From Tenrec ecaudatus (lineage: Eukaryota > Chordata > Mammalia > Afrosoricida > Tenrecidae), in assembly GCF_050624435.1 (NCBI RefSeq), contig NC_134546.1:16949001-17013000 (forward strand): DNA of 64,000 nucleotides. Reading direction: 5' to 3'. Below, one piece after another: positions 21,109 through 32,956 of the stretch (the first letter of the stretch is position 1; the number at the start of each line of letters is the position of its first letter). The translations under genes were made by a program, and so were the position numbers. Below the pieces are notes generated by a model, which was not told the DNA's origin, ran no database searches, and was given only the letters and a program-made list of their open reading frames with translations.

Positions 21109-22112
21109 CTCACTGCCGAAGGTAAACAAGAGACCATCTAGCTCAGAAGGAACAAAGCCCACATGGAAGAAGCACACCAGCATGCGTGATCATGAGGTAC
21201 CAAAGGGATCAGTTATCAGGCATCAAAGAATAAAAAATGATATTGTGTGCTCACCTCCCTGATACAATCGCTGAAGACAAATGGGTGCATAAGCAAATGT
21301 GGTGAAGAAAGCTGATGGTGTCTGGCTATCACAAGATATAATGTCTGGGGTCCTAAAGACTTGAAGGTAAACAAGTGGCCATCTAGCTCAGAAGCAACAA
21401 AGCCCACATGGAAGAAGCACACCAGCCTGTGAGATCACGGGGTGTTGAAGTGATCAGGTATCAGGCATCATCAGAACAAAATATCATATCATTGTGAATG
21501 AGGGAGGGAGAGCGGAGTGGAGACCCAAAGCCCATTTGTAGGGCACTGGACATCCCCTTACAGAAGGGTCTCAGGGAGGAGACGAGCCAATCAGGGTGCG
21601 ATGTAGCAATGATGAAACATACAACTTTCCTCTACTTCCTAAATGTTTCCTTCCCCTCCACTATCATGATCCCAATTCTACCTTGCAAGTCTGGCTAGAC
21701 CAGAGGATGTACACTGGTAGAGATAGGAACTGGAAACACAAGGAATCCAGGGAGGATGATCGCTTCAGGACCAGTGGTGTGAGTGGTGATACTGGGAGGG
21801 TAGAGACAGGGTGGGTTGGAAAGGGGGAACCAATTACAAGGATCTACATATAACCTCCTCCCTGGGGGATGGACAACAGAAAGGTGGGTGAAGGGAGATG
21901 TCAGATGGTGCAAGATATGACAAAATAATGATTTATAAATTATCAAGGGTTCATGAGGGAGGGGGAAAAAATAAGGAGCTGATGCCAAGGGGTTAAGTGG
22001 AGAGCACAGGTTTTGAGAATGATGAGGGCAACAAATGTGCTTTACACAACTCATGTATGTATAGATTGTGATAAGAGTTGTATGAGCCCCCAATAAAATG
22101 ATAAAAAAGAAA
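21109..22112 (+). mobile_element. L1 3' region, about 1 kb
   Basis: Holds two copies of the 244-bp 3' module (the shared phrase aagcccacatggaagaagca recurs at about 21157 and 21401) and then the full 3' end, closing tatgagcccccaataaaatg plus A tail. Confidence 0.82.
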
Positions 22113-22149
22113 ATACATTCTGCATATCATATATTTACATTATGAGCCA

Positions 22150-22263
22150 TAACAGTAACAAAATTAGTTATGAAATAACAAAAAAAAGTAATTTTATGGT
22201 TGGGGATCACGGCTACGTGAGAAATTGTATTAAAGGGTCGCGGCATTAGGAAGGTTGTGAAGC
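22150..22263 (-). mobile_element. Partial SPIN element
   Basis: Right half only: taattttatggttggggatc, then attaaagggtcgcggcatta and aaggttgtgaagcactgctc. The left end is lost near the A tail of the preceding L1. Confidence 0.75.
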
Positions 22264-22454
22264 ACTGCTCCAACCTGTCTCCTTGCATGTCTATTTCCCG
22301 GAGCATCCCTCATTGGTCAGCCTGGAGCCATCTTTCCCTGTACACCCAGGGGAGCTCACACCCACCCACTTCAAATAGCACCTTTGCGGGAGGCCTCTTC
22401 ATCCACTCAAGTTAAAATGTAACCTCACCCCTACCTGCTGGCACACCTCTTCCC

Positions 22455-22650
22455 TATCCCTGCTACGGTGGAGTGGTTATGCATTGGGCTGCTACAAGCT
22501 CAGCTGTTCAAAACCACCAGCCGCTTCTTAGGAGAAAGATGAGGCCTTCCACTCCAATAAAGACCTCCAGTGGTGGAAACCCACAGGGGCAGATCCACAC
22601 TGTCCCATGGGGCCTCTCTGAGTGGCAGTGAGTGGGAGCGGCGTTTCTCT
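22455..22650 (+). mobile_element. tRNA-derived SINE
   Basis: From tacggtggagtggttatgca through caaaaccaccagccgcttct to gtggcagtgagtgg. Confidence 0.83.
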
Positions 22651-22904
22651 CTACTGCGCCTGTCACCACATGGGGCACCGGGCATTTCATTTCTCTACTT
22701 GCTGTCTTCACCCCACCTGCATCGGGGTTTGTTTATTGTTGGGTCCTGGGCACCTAGACCTGCTGAGTGCAGCTCTAAGCACACAGTGGGTGTTTTAGGG
22801 TGCTCAAAGCACATCGTAAGTGCTGATGGACTGAGTGCATGCATGGAGCTATTCCCAGCTTCTGCTGGGATCTATTTTGAGGGCAGAGTGGGTCAATGTA
22901 CTTT

Positions 22905-22985
22905 TTTTAAAAAAAAACGTTGTATTAGGGGCTCTTATCACAATCCATACCGACATCCATTGTGTAAAGCACGTCTGCAACGCAC
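22905..22985 (-). mobile_element. Short L1 3' end
   Basis: T-rich start followed by ttgtattaggggctcttatc and the start of the 3' region. It is strongly 5'-truncated. Confidence 0.7.
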
Positions 22986-23639
22986 TTCTTTAGAAGCTAT
23001 TCTCGGAGTTCTTAAGAGAGGTACTTGTTCATTTCCCATAAACCAAGCAACCAGAACCTTTTTAAAAAAAATAAAGACTTAGTACCACCAATGACCTCAG
23101 GACCTTATGACCAAGTCCTTTAACTTCTCAGCTGCAGTTTTGTTTGGGGTTGGGTTTGGTTTATAAAATGGAAAAATCACTGTATCTAAAATGGAAAAAA
23201 ATCACTGTATCTAAAATTGATACATGAAAAAGTTTAGCAAAGAATTTATCAACATTATGAAGCCAGCATAGTTTGAATTTGTGTCAACTCATGACGATGA
23301 CAAAATATAAATCAATTAAAATTCTGGTGATGATTTAAAATATCATTGAAGTGGAAAAAAGACCACTTTCCCTCATTAAAGGAGGATTTGCTAGCCAATT
23401 GTTTGTAGTGGAACCTTAAAGTGTTGTCCTAGTTTTTGACTATGGGGAAATCCCTCTTATGTCTCATTTTTTCTTTTACTATTTTGATTATGTTGTGTAG
23501 AGGGAATCTTTCAAAACAACAGATGGGTATTTCCTTTTCAAAAGAACTTTTCCTTTTAGAATCTTAGATTCATAGACAAGCTTCAAAGTAGTAGTGAGAT
23601 TTCCTGTACACTCTTCACCCACCTTTCATGCCAACATCT

Positions 23640-24600
23640 TATTTAGTCATGGTGTATTTGTAGACAGATATTTCTTTAAAGACAAGCTGTAAATGGCCAT
23701 AAGCACATGAAAATATGCTCAACAATAGTCACTAAAGAAATGTAAATCAAAACTGCAGTGAGATATGACTTCACAGAAACAGAAAAGCTAATCTTACTTT
23801 TTTTTATGAAGTCAAGAGGAACCCACAAGAATTACTAGGATAAGTAAAAAGGAGACAACAGCAAGCATGAGTGAAGATATGGAGGAACTAGAATCCTTCA
23901 CACATTGTTGGTGGGAAGGTAAAATGGAACAGCCTCTTTGAAAATCAGTTTGGCAATTCCTTAAAATGCTATCATCTGACTCTTCAGAAAGCACAGCGAC
24001 AAGAATTGAAAACATAGATCCACACAAGAATTTTCCCGTGAATCATCATACTACCATTCATACAGCCAACAAAGGGAAAACAACTCAAAGGTCCATCAAC
24101 TGAGGCATGGAGGAATAATATTAAACCCACTGCTATCAAACTGATTCAAACTCATAGTAAACCTACATAGGGCTTCTGAGACTATAAAGATGAGCAGACA
24201 AGCTCCTCTTTCTCCAAAGGAACAGCTGGTGGGTTTAAACCACCGACCTTGTGGTCAAGAGGCCAACACCTAACAAATAATATTATTTATCCATAAAAAA
24301 GAAAAATGTACAATTTATGCTATAACAGAGATGATCTTTGAAATATTATGCAAAGTGAAGGAGTCCAGAGAGAAAAATCAAGTCGTGTTTGATTCCATTG
24401 GGATGATACATCCAGGACAGGTACATATATAGAAACGGATGAATGTTGGTCAGGGTCTAGAGCCAATGGAATGGGAGGGACTAGTAAAGGGCAGGCTTCT
24501 TTTTGGAGAGATGAAAGGTTACATGACTCAGTATTTATACTGAGATCTACTGAATAACATATTTTCAAGGCTGAATTCATAGTTTCAAGTTTTATCTTAG
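23640..24600 (+). mobile_element. Old L1 ORF2 3' part, with nested SINE
   Basis: Diverged but recognisable L1 text such as gtaaatcaaaactgcagtga, ttggtgggaaggtaaaatgg and tccatcaactgaggcatgg. It is split by a SINE at 24124-24275. Confidence 0.78.
24124..24275 (-). mobile_element. SINE nested in old L1, 10-bp TSD
   Basis: Perfect duplication aataatatta at 24114-24123 and 24276-24285. The L1 text continues on both sides. Confidence 0.88.
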
Positions 24601-24657
24601 TAATGCTAGCTTTTTGTTTTGTTTTAAGAGCAAAAAATGCTTTAAATACAAATGCCA

Positions 24658-24850
24658 GTACAACCAGGTGTCATTGAATTGATTCTGACCCGTGTGCATC
24701 AGAGTAGAACTATGCTCAATGGGTTTACAATGGCTGATCTTTTCCCACAAATACATCTCCAGGGCTTTCTTCCAAGACACCTCTACATGGGTTAGAACCT
24801 CTAACTTTCTGGTTAGCAGCTGAGCATGTTAATCATTTGCACCACATAAA
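24658..24850 (-). mobile_element. tRNA-derived SINE
   Basis: Reverse copy from aggtgtcattgaattgattc to gagcatgttaatcatttgca. Confidence 0.78.
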
Positions 24851-24864
24851 GACTCTCTCCTACA

Positions 24865-25750
24865 GCAAGTATTTTTAGAAATCAGTAAGATAAACCAATT
24901 AGAAAAGTGGGCAGAAGTTATGAAAACAATTTGTGGGGAAAGCACATACATCGTTGTAAGCAAATGAAAAGATCGTCAAACAAAAAAAAAAGATCATTAA
25001 ACTTACAATAAACAAATTCTTAACAACACAAAAAAAGGTGAATGCAATTCCTTTGTTCAAGAGAATGTGAAGAAACAGGTATTCTACATTGATGGGAGTA
25101 TCCTCCTTCAAAGGATGAAAATAACACCTCCGTTTCTAAGATTTTATGAGCTACATTCTCAGATGTGCACAGATACATTCACTGCAAGGTTGTCCCTAAT
25201 TCCGCAAGAACAACTACAAGTGCTCACTGGGAGTGAACTGGGTAAAATACGGTAAAACCATACAACTACTTTCTAGCCATTAAAAACAGCCAGACAACTA
25301 TCAAATGTTTTGATCAGGGTCACAATCTATGGATCCATAGAAAGGGAGAGGGTGGGGAACAAAGTTGTTGTTTTTTTTAAACACACACCATGGACTACAA
25401 CTTCAAATTCACAACGAATGCACTTAGCTAGATCCCTTGAATCTGAAGGAATGCCCTAAAATACTCATTCAGCCCCCTGCAGAGAAACTACACCTTGAAA
25501 TCACTGTACCAAAACACTTTAGCTCAAGAACTACAGAATCCCCCCCCCCCACCTCTTGAGAACTCCACTCCTAAAAATCACCCAGATGCGAACAAAGGGA
25601 CAACAGTTACTTGGAGCACAGAAAAGTTTTTGTTTCTTAGGAGGAGGGATAATGGAACTAACTGGATGGAACCACTAGACAGATGTTGACACAAACTTTA
25701 AAAATGTAACCAATATCACTTAACATTATGTATCTCAAAACATTGCCATC
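24865..25750. other. C2orf42 5' intron, possible very old L1
   Basis: A-rich sequence with a poly-C tract (25540-25550). Some phrases are L1-like but too diverged to assign. Confidence 0.4.
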
Positions 25751-25759
25751 TGGTAAGGG

Positions 25760-25912
25760 TGTAACTGCTGGTGAGTTTTCGTTAATGTAGCTCTCTATAG
25801 GAGTAGAAGGTCAGCCTTTCTCAAGACCACCTAGTGGCTATTGGTTTCGAACTGCTGACCTTGAAGCTAGCTGCCCAATGCAAAACTATTACACCACCAG
25901 AGCTCCTGAGCA
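25760..25912 (-). mobile_element. tRNA-derived SINE
   Basis: Reverse copy with cgaactgctgaccttgaagc and acaccaccagagctcc. Confidence 0.78.
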
Positions 25913-25952
25913 TGACATATTGAAACTGTTAAAGGAAGTCTCTATTGCTGTG

Positions 25953-26112
25953 CTGTGGTGTAGTGATTACACTTTGGGCTGCGAGCCTTATGGGTGCCAG
26001 TTCAAAAGCAACAGCAGCTTCTCGGCAGAAAGACTGGGCTTTCTACTCTCAGGAACCACATGGTGGGGTGGGGAGGAGTGTCTACGAGTCTGAATTGTGA
26101 GGACAGCGAGTT
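25953..26112 (+). mobile_element. SINE with 12-bp TSD
   Basis: Perfect duplication tctattgctgtg at 25941-25952 and 26113-26124. Head gtggtgtagtgattacactt. Confidence 0.88.
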
Positions 26113-26277
26113 TCTATTGCTGTGTATTCTCACCAAAACATTTGTCTAATTAGTAAATTTCTCATGGAAAAAAACCACCGGATATTCAAATGGACAAATG
26201 TCAAAATATATTACTGAGTAAAAAAATAAGACTGCAATATGCTAATCTTCAACAAGGGTAAAGGCAGGAGATACAAG

Positions 26278-26355
26278 TGGGCTTCAGAAGGTTCGTGGAA
26301 AAATCCCATTATCTTTTAATTTTATTTCTCCACGATGTTTTGAAGACCCTTTGTA
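26278..26355. mobile_element. Short hairpin MITE, mariner-like
   Basis: Near-palindrome: cttcagaaggttcgtggaaa on one side and ccacgatgttttgaag on the other, separated by about 25 bp. It resembles small mariner-derived hairpins of mammals. Confidence 0.55.
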
Positions 26356-26515
26356 TATCCAGAGAATTTCTTTATTGTCTTAAAAGTGACTTAGAACTTA
26401 GGAAATAGAGGCAGAAGGAGGCTTATATTTCACTTTTTTGTACTACTTGAATGTGTGAAGGATTAGGCAAACAAGTAGTAAGGAGTTTTGGGATAATGTT
26501 AAGTGACACTGGTTA

Positions 26516-26571
26516 CATTTTGTAAGTTTGTGTCAACATCTCCCATTTTGTAAGTTTGTGTCAACAGCTGC
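26516..26571. repeat. Two-unit tandem repeat, period 28 bp
   Basis: cattttgtaagtttgtgtca plus aca occurs at 26516-26538 and again at 26544-26566. Confidence 0.9.
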
Positions 26572-26639
26572 CTAGTGGTTTCATGAATCTAGTTTCGTTG
26601 CCCCTCCTTTTAGCCTGCCTCGGAAGAGGTCATCTGCAC

Positions 26640-27230
26640 AAGTGACAGTCTCTTCTCGCCACCGGCTCCTGAAACCTCACCCGGGCGCTGTACTCTGAGG
26701 ACCTGCTCCCGGCATTCTCCGCGCACTGCTGCTCCCTTCCGATCCGAAGTAGGCCCCAGCGAAAGCGTCGCCCTGCTCACACCCTGCCCCTTGGCCAGGC
26801 TCTCCGCCTGGAGCCCGAGTTCTACTTGCCTGCTCCACCACCGCCCTCGGTCCTCTCTCAACAAGGACCCCTTACCTGCCCCGTCCCACCCCCCACCCCC
26901 TCGCCGGTCCCATGCCCCACGCTGGTGACCGCCCTCACCTCCTCTCTCTTCTTCTGCCACGGCCTTTTACAAACGGGGCCAAACTGTCCGCTGTAACGGA
27001 GCTGGTGATTGGTCAGCGTCGCTCACGTGTGGCGAGTGCCCGCCCCTTTTCGCGCGCGTTGTCTGATGGAAGTTGTGGTTTCATCGTCTCACAAGTGGCC
27101 ACCCACTACTGGGGGCCGATGGCTGGTGGTAGAACCGATGCTTGCTTACCTGGCAGCGACTGCAGCACTCAGTTTCTTGTTACAGAAGGCTCCAGCTCAT
27201 GGCTGCATCAGACCCGAAAGAGTCATATAT
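26640..27230 (-). promoter_or_regulatory. C2orf42: CpG-rich promoter and alternative first exons of C2orf42
   Basis: This 600-bp stretch is far richer in GC and CpG than its surroundings and carries no repeat. It contains an inverted CCAAT box (gattggtc, 27006-27013), an E-box-like cacgtg (27025), a GC box (cccgcccc) and a gcgcgcg run. On the minus strand it shows two strong donors, CAG/GTAAGG (exon end 26876) and CCAG/GTAAGC (exon end near 27151), which suggests two alternative non-coding first exons. The plus strand could also fire from it. Confidence 0.6.
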
Positions 27231-27284
27231 TTAAGTAGAGTGTCATGAACAATTGATGCAAAAGTCGCCTGTGTTTTTTTTAAA

Positions 27285-27583
27285 ACATATTATCAGATGG
27301 ACATCCCCCTGCTGCAAAGCGTTTTGTTAAAGGAGGATTTGCACAGGAAGGGGACGAATAACAGAAATGTGGGTGAAGGGAGACAACGGACAGTGTAAGA
27401 TACGAAATAATAACATATAAAATAATATATAATTAAAGATTCACTATGGGTTGAAGTAGAAAATGTTTTAGAACATTTGGAAGTAAAAAATGTTTTGGAA
27501 ATTATAACATATGTACAAATATGCTTGATGTATGGAATGTTCTAAGAGCTGTAAGAGCCCCCAATAAAATGATTAAAAAAAAA
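27285..27583 (+). mobile_element. L1 3' end
   Basis: Diverged 3' region ending gtaagagcccccaataaaat and an A tail. It sits directly upstream of the C2orf42 promoter region on the minus-strand view. Confidence 0.75.
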
Positions 27584-27594
27584 AAGTATTGTGA

Positions 27595-28010
27595 CAGGGA
27601 GGCCCAGGTTACAAACTTCCGAGTTAAACGCAATCTTTACTTAGTAACCAACCCCTGTAAAGCCTATATAGTATTAAAATTTTGAGACATACACAACAAT
27701 CCAATACAAAACCAAAATGCATCCAGTAACAGACAGGCACAACTTTGCAACAAACAGGCGCTACTTTGAAACTAACTTGCATTAAAACATTACTGTATTT
27801 TGATGTTAAAAAATAAAATTTTTTGTATCCAGAAGTGTTACTTAAATGTTTTTTACGCATAGACAAATACACAGTATACTTACTACATACTATATCAAAC
27901 ATTTGAGAAACTGACATGAGATAAAACCTAAGTGACTTTCAATATACCTAAAAATTTGACGTAAAGATAGATTTAGTAACAGAACTTGTTCATTATCCGG
28001 GAACCGCCTG
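27595..28010. mobile_element. DNA transposon remnant with 34-bp TIRs
   Basis: 416 bp. The left end CAGGGAGGCCCAGGTTAC and right end (reverse complement) CAGGCGGTTCCCGGATAATG are related and continue for about 34 bp. The ends resemble Tigger/pogo-type non-autonomous elements. No transposase ORF. Confidence 0.6.
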
Positions 28011-28399
28011 TATTTATTTCTATCACATGTGCTTATGACAAAGGATCTTTTGGTCCCTTAATTACTATTTAATGTCTTATTTGGCATATTTACCTTAATA
28101 ATAAGCTAAAATTGCTTCCTAGAAGTCCTACTTAGGGTCCTTGGAAACTGGAAATCTAACTTCTCTTTGTTCACCACTGGAGGTTGCACAAAGTGTAGGG
28201 TGAGGCTTGAGTGGTGAAAACCTGGAATGAAATTTACTGTACCTTTGGCTCTCTGGTCCTACTGCTTGTTAGTGCTGGTGGTGCGGGCAAGCTGCTGTAC
28301 AACGTAACACAACCATAACAACATCTCGACGCGTTCCACATCAACAGCATGTGAGTGGCCACCGTTTGGCATTTTAGCCATTCTAATAGGTGTAAAAAA

Positions 28400-28582
28400 A
28401 CCCAAACTTGACTTGCTGTCACTGAGTCCAACTCACTGTGAACCTTTAGGACAGTCAAACTTTCCCTGTAGGTTTCTGAGACTTTAGATCTTCCTGGGAC
28501 TAATCAGCATCATCTTTCTAGTGCAGAAAGAGCAACAGCTGGGTCCAAAATGCTAATTCTTGTAGTTAGTAGCTCAGTGCAG
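28400..28582 (-). mobile_element. Degraded SINE
   Basis: Reverse copy with gtcactgagtccaactcact and a decayed head. Confidence 0.65.
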
Positions 28583-28619
28583 TTTACTCTGTCATCAAGA
28601 TCTTATTATTTTAATGTAT

Positions 28620-29105
28620 AAGTCCTTAATAGCATGATGTTGACCATCTTTTCAGTGTCGTATATTTTCTAAAGTAAATTATCTGTTCAGATCTTTTGTC
28701 CACTTTTTAATTGAGTGGTTTTCATATTCTTCTAAGAGTTCTCTATTTTGAATAGGGAGTCCTGGTTGGACAGTGGGTTAATTAGCATCAGTTAGCTAAC
28801 CGCAAGGTCAGTTCTTCGAAATTGCTCGAAGGGAAAAAAGTAGGCTTCTTGCTGTACGCAGTTAGTTTTACAAACCCCTACAAGTTCTACTCTGCCCTAT
28901 AGAGTCTCCATCAGTCAAAGTCGACTCAATGGCAGTGAGTCTGGTTTGACCCTTGTATTTTGGATACAAATTCCTTACAGGTGTGTGGTTTGCAACTATT
29001 TTCTCCCAGGCTGTGACTTGCTGTTTCATTCTCTTACATTTATTTGCAGAGCAGGTGGTTTTAATTATCCATTTTTTCCTTCACAGGTAGTGCTTTTAAA
29101 AGTGT
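28620..29105 (-). mobile_element. Old L1 fragment with nested SINE
   Basis: Reverse-orientation L1 phrases cagatcttttgtccactttt and ttgcaactattttctcccag on either side of the SINE at 28756-28952. Confidence 0.7.
28756..28952 (+). mobile_element. SINE nested in old L1
   Basis: Head ggagtcctggttggacagtg, end gtcgactcaatggcagtgag. L1 text lies on both sides. Confidence 0.8.
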
Positions 29106-29659
29106 TCATAAAAATTCACCGACATGAACACCCAGTTCAGAGAAGGCTATGGAGGACAGTGAGTGTCCCAAACCCATCCGCTGGCAGTTCTGCTCTAGCC
29201 CAAGGCAAGAGTCCTGAGCACCTTTATTATCGTTTGGCAGAGACCATTGTCCTCCTGATTATTTGGGATTTAACTAGTTACCAGGCCAGCTGTCCTCCCT
29301 AAAGACATGCCTGAAGTATCTTAATTGCAAGTATGTTAGTTGTCCCATGACAAAAAAAGTTCTTCCTTTTTGAACGCTGATGGGGGTCTTCTTCTTTAAC
29401 ATCATTTGTATTTTTGCCTTTATCCTAATATGAGCTTATCTTTACCACCTTAGTGCAATTTGCCTTGCACTGTTTTCTGTTGTTTCACAGCTGTGAAGCA
29501 CAGGAGGAATAGATTTGGAATGATAACTGATACAAGGTGTTACAGGGATTGAAGGGATGGGGATGGGCAATGAGGGAAAGGAGATTGCAGGAGTAAACAA
29601 TGAAGGCCGGAGGGAGCGCAAGAACTGATCATGATTCACAATTCAGTCTAAAGGCAATA

Positions 29660-29795
29660 AAAACATTGGGGGTGGGGGTGGAGAAGGCTCTAATATAGAT
29701 GTGGTGATTGTACAACTCCTCTTGAAGTGACTGAATCAAACTCTTTAATTGCATGGTATGTGAAGTATGTGCCAATAAAACTGTTTTAGAGAAAA
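29660..29795 (+). mobile_element. Old L1 3' terminus
   Basis: Carries ggtgattgtacaactcctct and tatgtgccaataaaactg, the usual end of old mammalian L1. Confidence 0.55.
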
Positions 29796-30009
29796 CAAAA
29801 TTAAAGCCCTGGATCACAATGGGCAGAGAAAGAAAAAAATCACTGACAAGATCAAGGTCACTTACATATCTATTTTCCTGTATACCCTTCTAGTTTTATG
29901 GTTTTGCTTTTTATATTTATTCTATAGGTTAATAGTTAATTTTGTGAAAGATGTAAGCTTTGTGTCGATTAATTTTTTGCAAACTTCCCTGCCATAACTC
30001 TAAGGAACA

Positions 30010-30487
30010 TTTTTTTTGGTATTGAAAAGGTTCATATTTAGCTTTATCCAGCTGGACTCAGTGTAGATTATTTCAATTTTGTTGGCAAACCTAAACGATC
30101 ATAGTCATGAGCCAGTAAACATGGGACCGATGATCTTCACTAGGCCTGATCCAGGTGTTGACTTGGCCACGTCAATGCCAGAGCTTCTTCACAACCTGTT
30201 TGATCTGGTGCTTGTTGGCCTTGACATCCACAATGAATTCACAAGTGGGTTGTTATCTTCAATGATTGCAGACTCAGTCAGTAGCCAGGGAGAACTTGAT
30301 AATGGCATAGTGGCCAAGCTTCTTTCTCCTGGAGCACTCTGCTAAGGATATTTGTGCTTCTTGGCCGCAGTGTCCTGGACCTTGGAAGGTGGGTAACGTG
30401 GATATTCTTTCTTGTGTGGCTGTGGTTGCCTTTAAGCACTGCCTTCTGGGTTGTCCTTTAATGCCTTTATTTTAGCTTCTGCGGCAC
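30010..30487 (-). pseudogene. RPL23A pseudogene: RPL23A processed pseudogene
   Basis: The minus strand reads as a decayed, intronless copy of ribosomal protein L23a. Recognisable pieces are KANKHQIKQ, IDVAK, EDNNPL and a terminal ANKIEII, followed by the 3' UTR motif actgagtccagctgg and a short A tract. In-frame stops and frameshifts break it. Its 5' end is cut off where a minus-strand SINE begins at about 30490. It has no function that I can see. Confidence 0.9.
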
Positions 30488-30489
30488 CT

Positions 30490-30645
30490 TCGTAAAGGCT
30501 CACTGCCATGGACTCCATGCTGACTCTCAGTGCCCGGCCTTTGGTTTCTGAGTCTTTCTCCCATGGAGCTGCTGGTGGTTTTGATCTGCTGACCATGTGG
30601 ATCGCAGCCCAAGATGTAACCATGACACCACCAGGGGGCCATAAC
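30490..30645 (-). mobile_element. SINE abutting the RPL23A pseudogene
   Basis: Reverse copy with ggctcactgccatggactcc and catgacaccaccagggggc. It truncates the pseudogene's 5' end. Confidence 0.78.
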
Positions 30646-30734
30646 CCCCCCCCCCAGAAATTATTAATCTAGTTATGTCTGGATAGATTTACCTATCCTA
30701 TATTTCATATGCAGAAAATCATACCCTCATTCAC

Positions 30735-30800
30735 CCCAAACACACAGAAAAAAATTAAATTGTATGGTATGTGAATTATATGCCAATAAAATTGCTGGAA
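30735..30800 (+). mobile_element. Old L1 3' terminus
   Basis: Carries tatggtatgtgaattatatg and ccaataaaattg. It closely resembles the end of the 29660 copy. Confidence 0.5.
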
Positions 30801-30859
30801 AAAAACTAGAACAAATTAAAAATGGATCAAGAACAAGTGGTAAGGTGGTAAACTTTAAC

Positions 30860-31690
30860 CTAACCACATCTACCTTAATCCACTTTCCAATGCATTGTCT
30901 TGATAAGGCTATTCACATACCTGGTGAGTGGTCAGAAGAGATTCAATGGATGCTTAAGCAGTGTGGGGCTCTGCAAATGAGTTTTCAATGTTCATTATCA
31001 TCCATAACCTCTACAAACTAGCACTTAGAATTCAAGCTCTAGTAAAAGTCCCTCTTCAGATGTTGGACTTTATTGTTTACAATTCTTGGACACACAAGTT
31101 CCTGTGCTACCTTGTGGATTTAGCTGACACCTTTACTACTCTAGATGCGGTTTTGTTTTTCTTTCTGATAGCAGGGCACCATCTGATCTTTTTTGCCCTA
31201 CTTTGGTATGCAGTCATCTCATCAGTGATTTCTTCATGAAAGCAAGTAGGACCATGGTCTAAGAACTAAGTGTTCTTAGATTAGGCCTTACCATGAAGTG
31301 AGTCGCAAATTCATTCATATACCCATGGTCTACATTCCATGAACTTTTTGAAGCTCACTTGAATCTCGATTTTAAAAATTCAATCAGATGATTTCTTTTG
31401 ATTACTTTAACCTATTTACATATATTAAGCTTAAAAATCTATTTTGAAATATTTCTAGTATCTAATTTTGTGATGTTTGTTCAGTTTTCTTTATTTTCTA
31501 CTTTGAATTTTTCTCATCACCTTTTCACTTTTGGAAATTGCTTGCTCTATTTCTTTCTATTATTTAAGAATTTAAGATGAACACCAACCCATAATTCTAC
31601 CATTTTGAATAATACAGGATCTTAGAACATTTTAATCCATCTTCTTGTTCTATACTATTACTGTCCAGTATTTTAGTTTTTTCCTGGGAA
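30860..31690. other. Intergenic, mostly unassigned
   Basis: A diverged copy of the L1 3' module may lie at about 31160-31240 (gatagcagggcaccatctga). A half hairpin-MITE phrase ccatgaactttttgaag occurs near 31337. Otherwise nothing recognised. Confidence 0.4.
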
Positions 31691-31865
31691 AAAAACCACA
31701 AAACAAACTCACTGCTGACTCGTAGTGCCCTCTGTGGGCGTCTGGGATTGAAGTTGTTGACCTGAGTAGAAAGCCCAGTCTTTCTCCAGCAGAGCTGCTG
31801 GGGGTTTCAAACTGCCCACCAGGTGGATGGCAGCCACACTCCTAACTACTACACCACTAGGGTTT
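31690..31865 (-). mobile_element. tRNA-derived SINE
   Basis: Reverse copy with gctgctgggggtttcaaact and ctactacaccactaggg. Confidence 0.8.
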
Positions 31866-32452
31866 TTCTCTTAGGAAGAAACACTATTACTCTTTCTTTA
31901 TACAATCAGTGTTGATTTAAATTTTATTGCTCATCATTTCTTTGGGAGCTCAGACCTTTTGGGAGGTGGGCGTTCGTTTTCCTGAAGTACATGATTTTAC
32001 AAGTTTTGTTAGTAAAAGATTTCCTGGTAAATTATCTTATACTGAAAGTGTTTTTAATTCACCCTTAATATTTTAGGTAGGTTGATTCAGTACACTGAAG
32101 ATCGTATTCTATTACATTCGTTTTTTTTTTTTTACATCTGTTGCTGGTCTATCATATCATTGTAATACCTTCCCCCCCTACTGTTTTTATGCAGTTGGAT
32201 TATGTATTTAAGTGTGGATTTTATTTTCCCTTCTGGATTCATTGTGATTCTTGAATCAGTTCTTTCCATTCTAGGGAACTGTTGACCCATTTTCTCTTTG
32301 AGTATAGCCCATCCCAATTTCTTTTTTTCTCCTTATGGAACATCAAGTTAAATGTATTTTGGAATTTACCTCCTATTCCCATATGTTCTACTCTTTTGCA
32401 TCTTGTACTGTTTTTGAATTGACAAGTTCTGTTCTTCAGCATTGCCTGGATT

Positions 32453-32956
32453 AGTCTGGGTTGACTAGAGAAACAAATCCAGAGAGACTCATGTGTTTAA
32501 GAGCGAGCTTTATACAGAGTAACTGTATATTCAGAAACCATCTCAGCCCAGTCCTGATCAAGTCCCTAAGTCTAATATTAGCCCTTATGTCCGAGAACTG
32601 TCTGTAAATTCCTCCTCAGACACACAACACAGGAAATGATGCTGAATACAGGAAGATCACAGGCCACTCGGTGGAAACTCCTGTGGATCCAGTGGTGGTG
32701 GTAGAATCTCGGCACTGGTGTGGGGTCTCCATGTGGCTCCTCCGGCTCCAGGGCTCTGGTTCTACCAGTGCAACTCCATGTGGCTTGTCAACAGGAATGT
32801 CTAGCAGAGACAGTGTGTTCCACCTCCCAGGAGGAAGACAGGTGTTCCCTGAATCCTCCGCAGGCGGCCATGCCCACAGAGGCATTATTGGCTCTGACCT
32901 GATTGACAGGCCAGACACTCCACCTCTTCACAGGTTGAGATTATGTAACTGCAACA
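32453..32956 (-). mobile_element. LTR-like repeat, copy 2
   Basis: Reverse copy: tctgggttgactagagaaac at its left and ttatgtaactgcaaca at its right, with the shared ctgattgacaggcca segment. Confidence 0.6.

Noticed and set aside
30079..30345. 88-codon plus-strand open frame
   Set aside because: It is the antisense of the RPL23A pseudogene.
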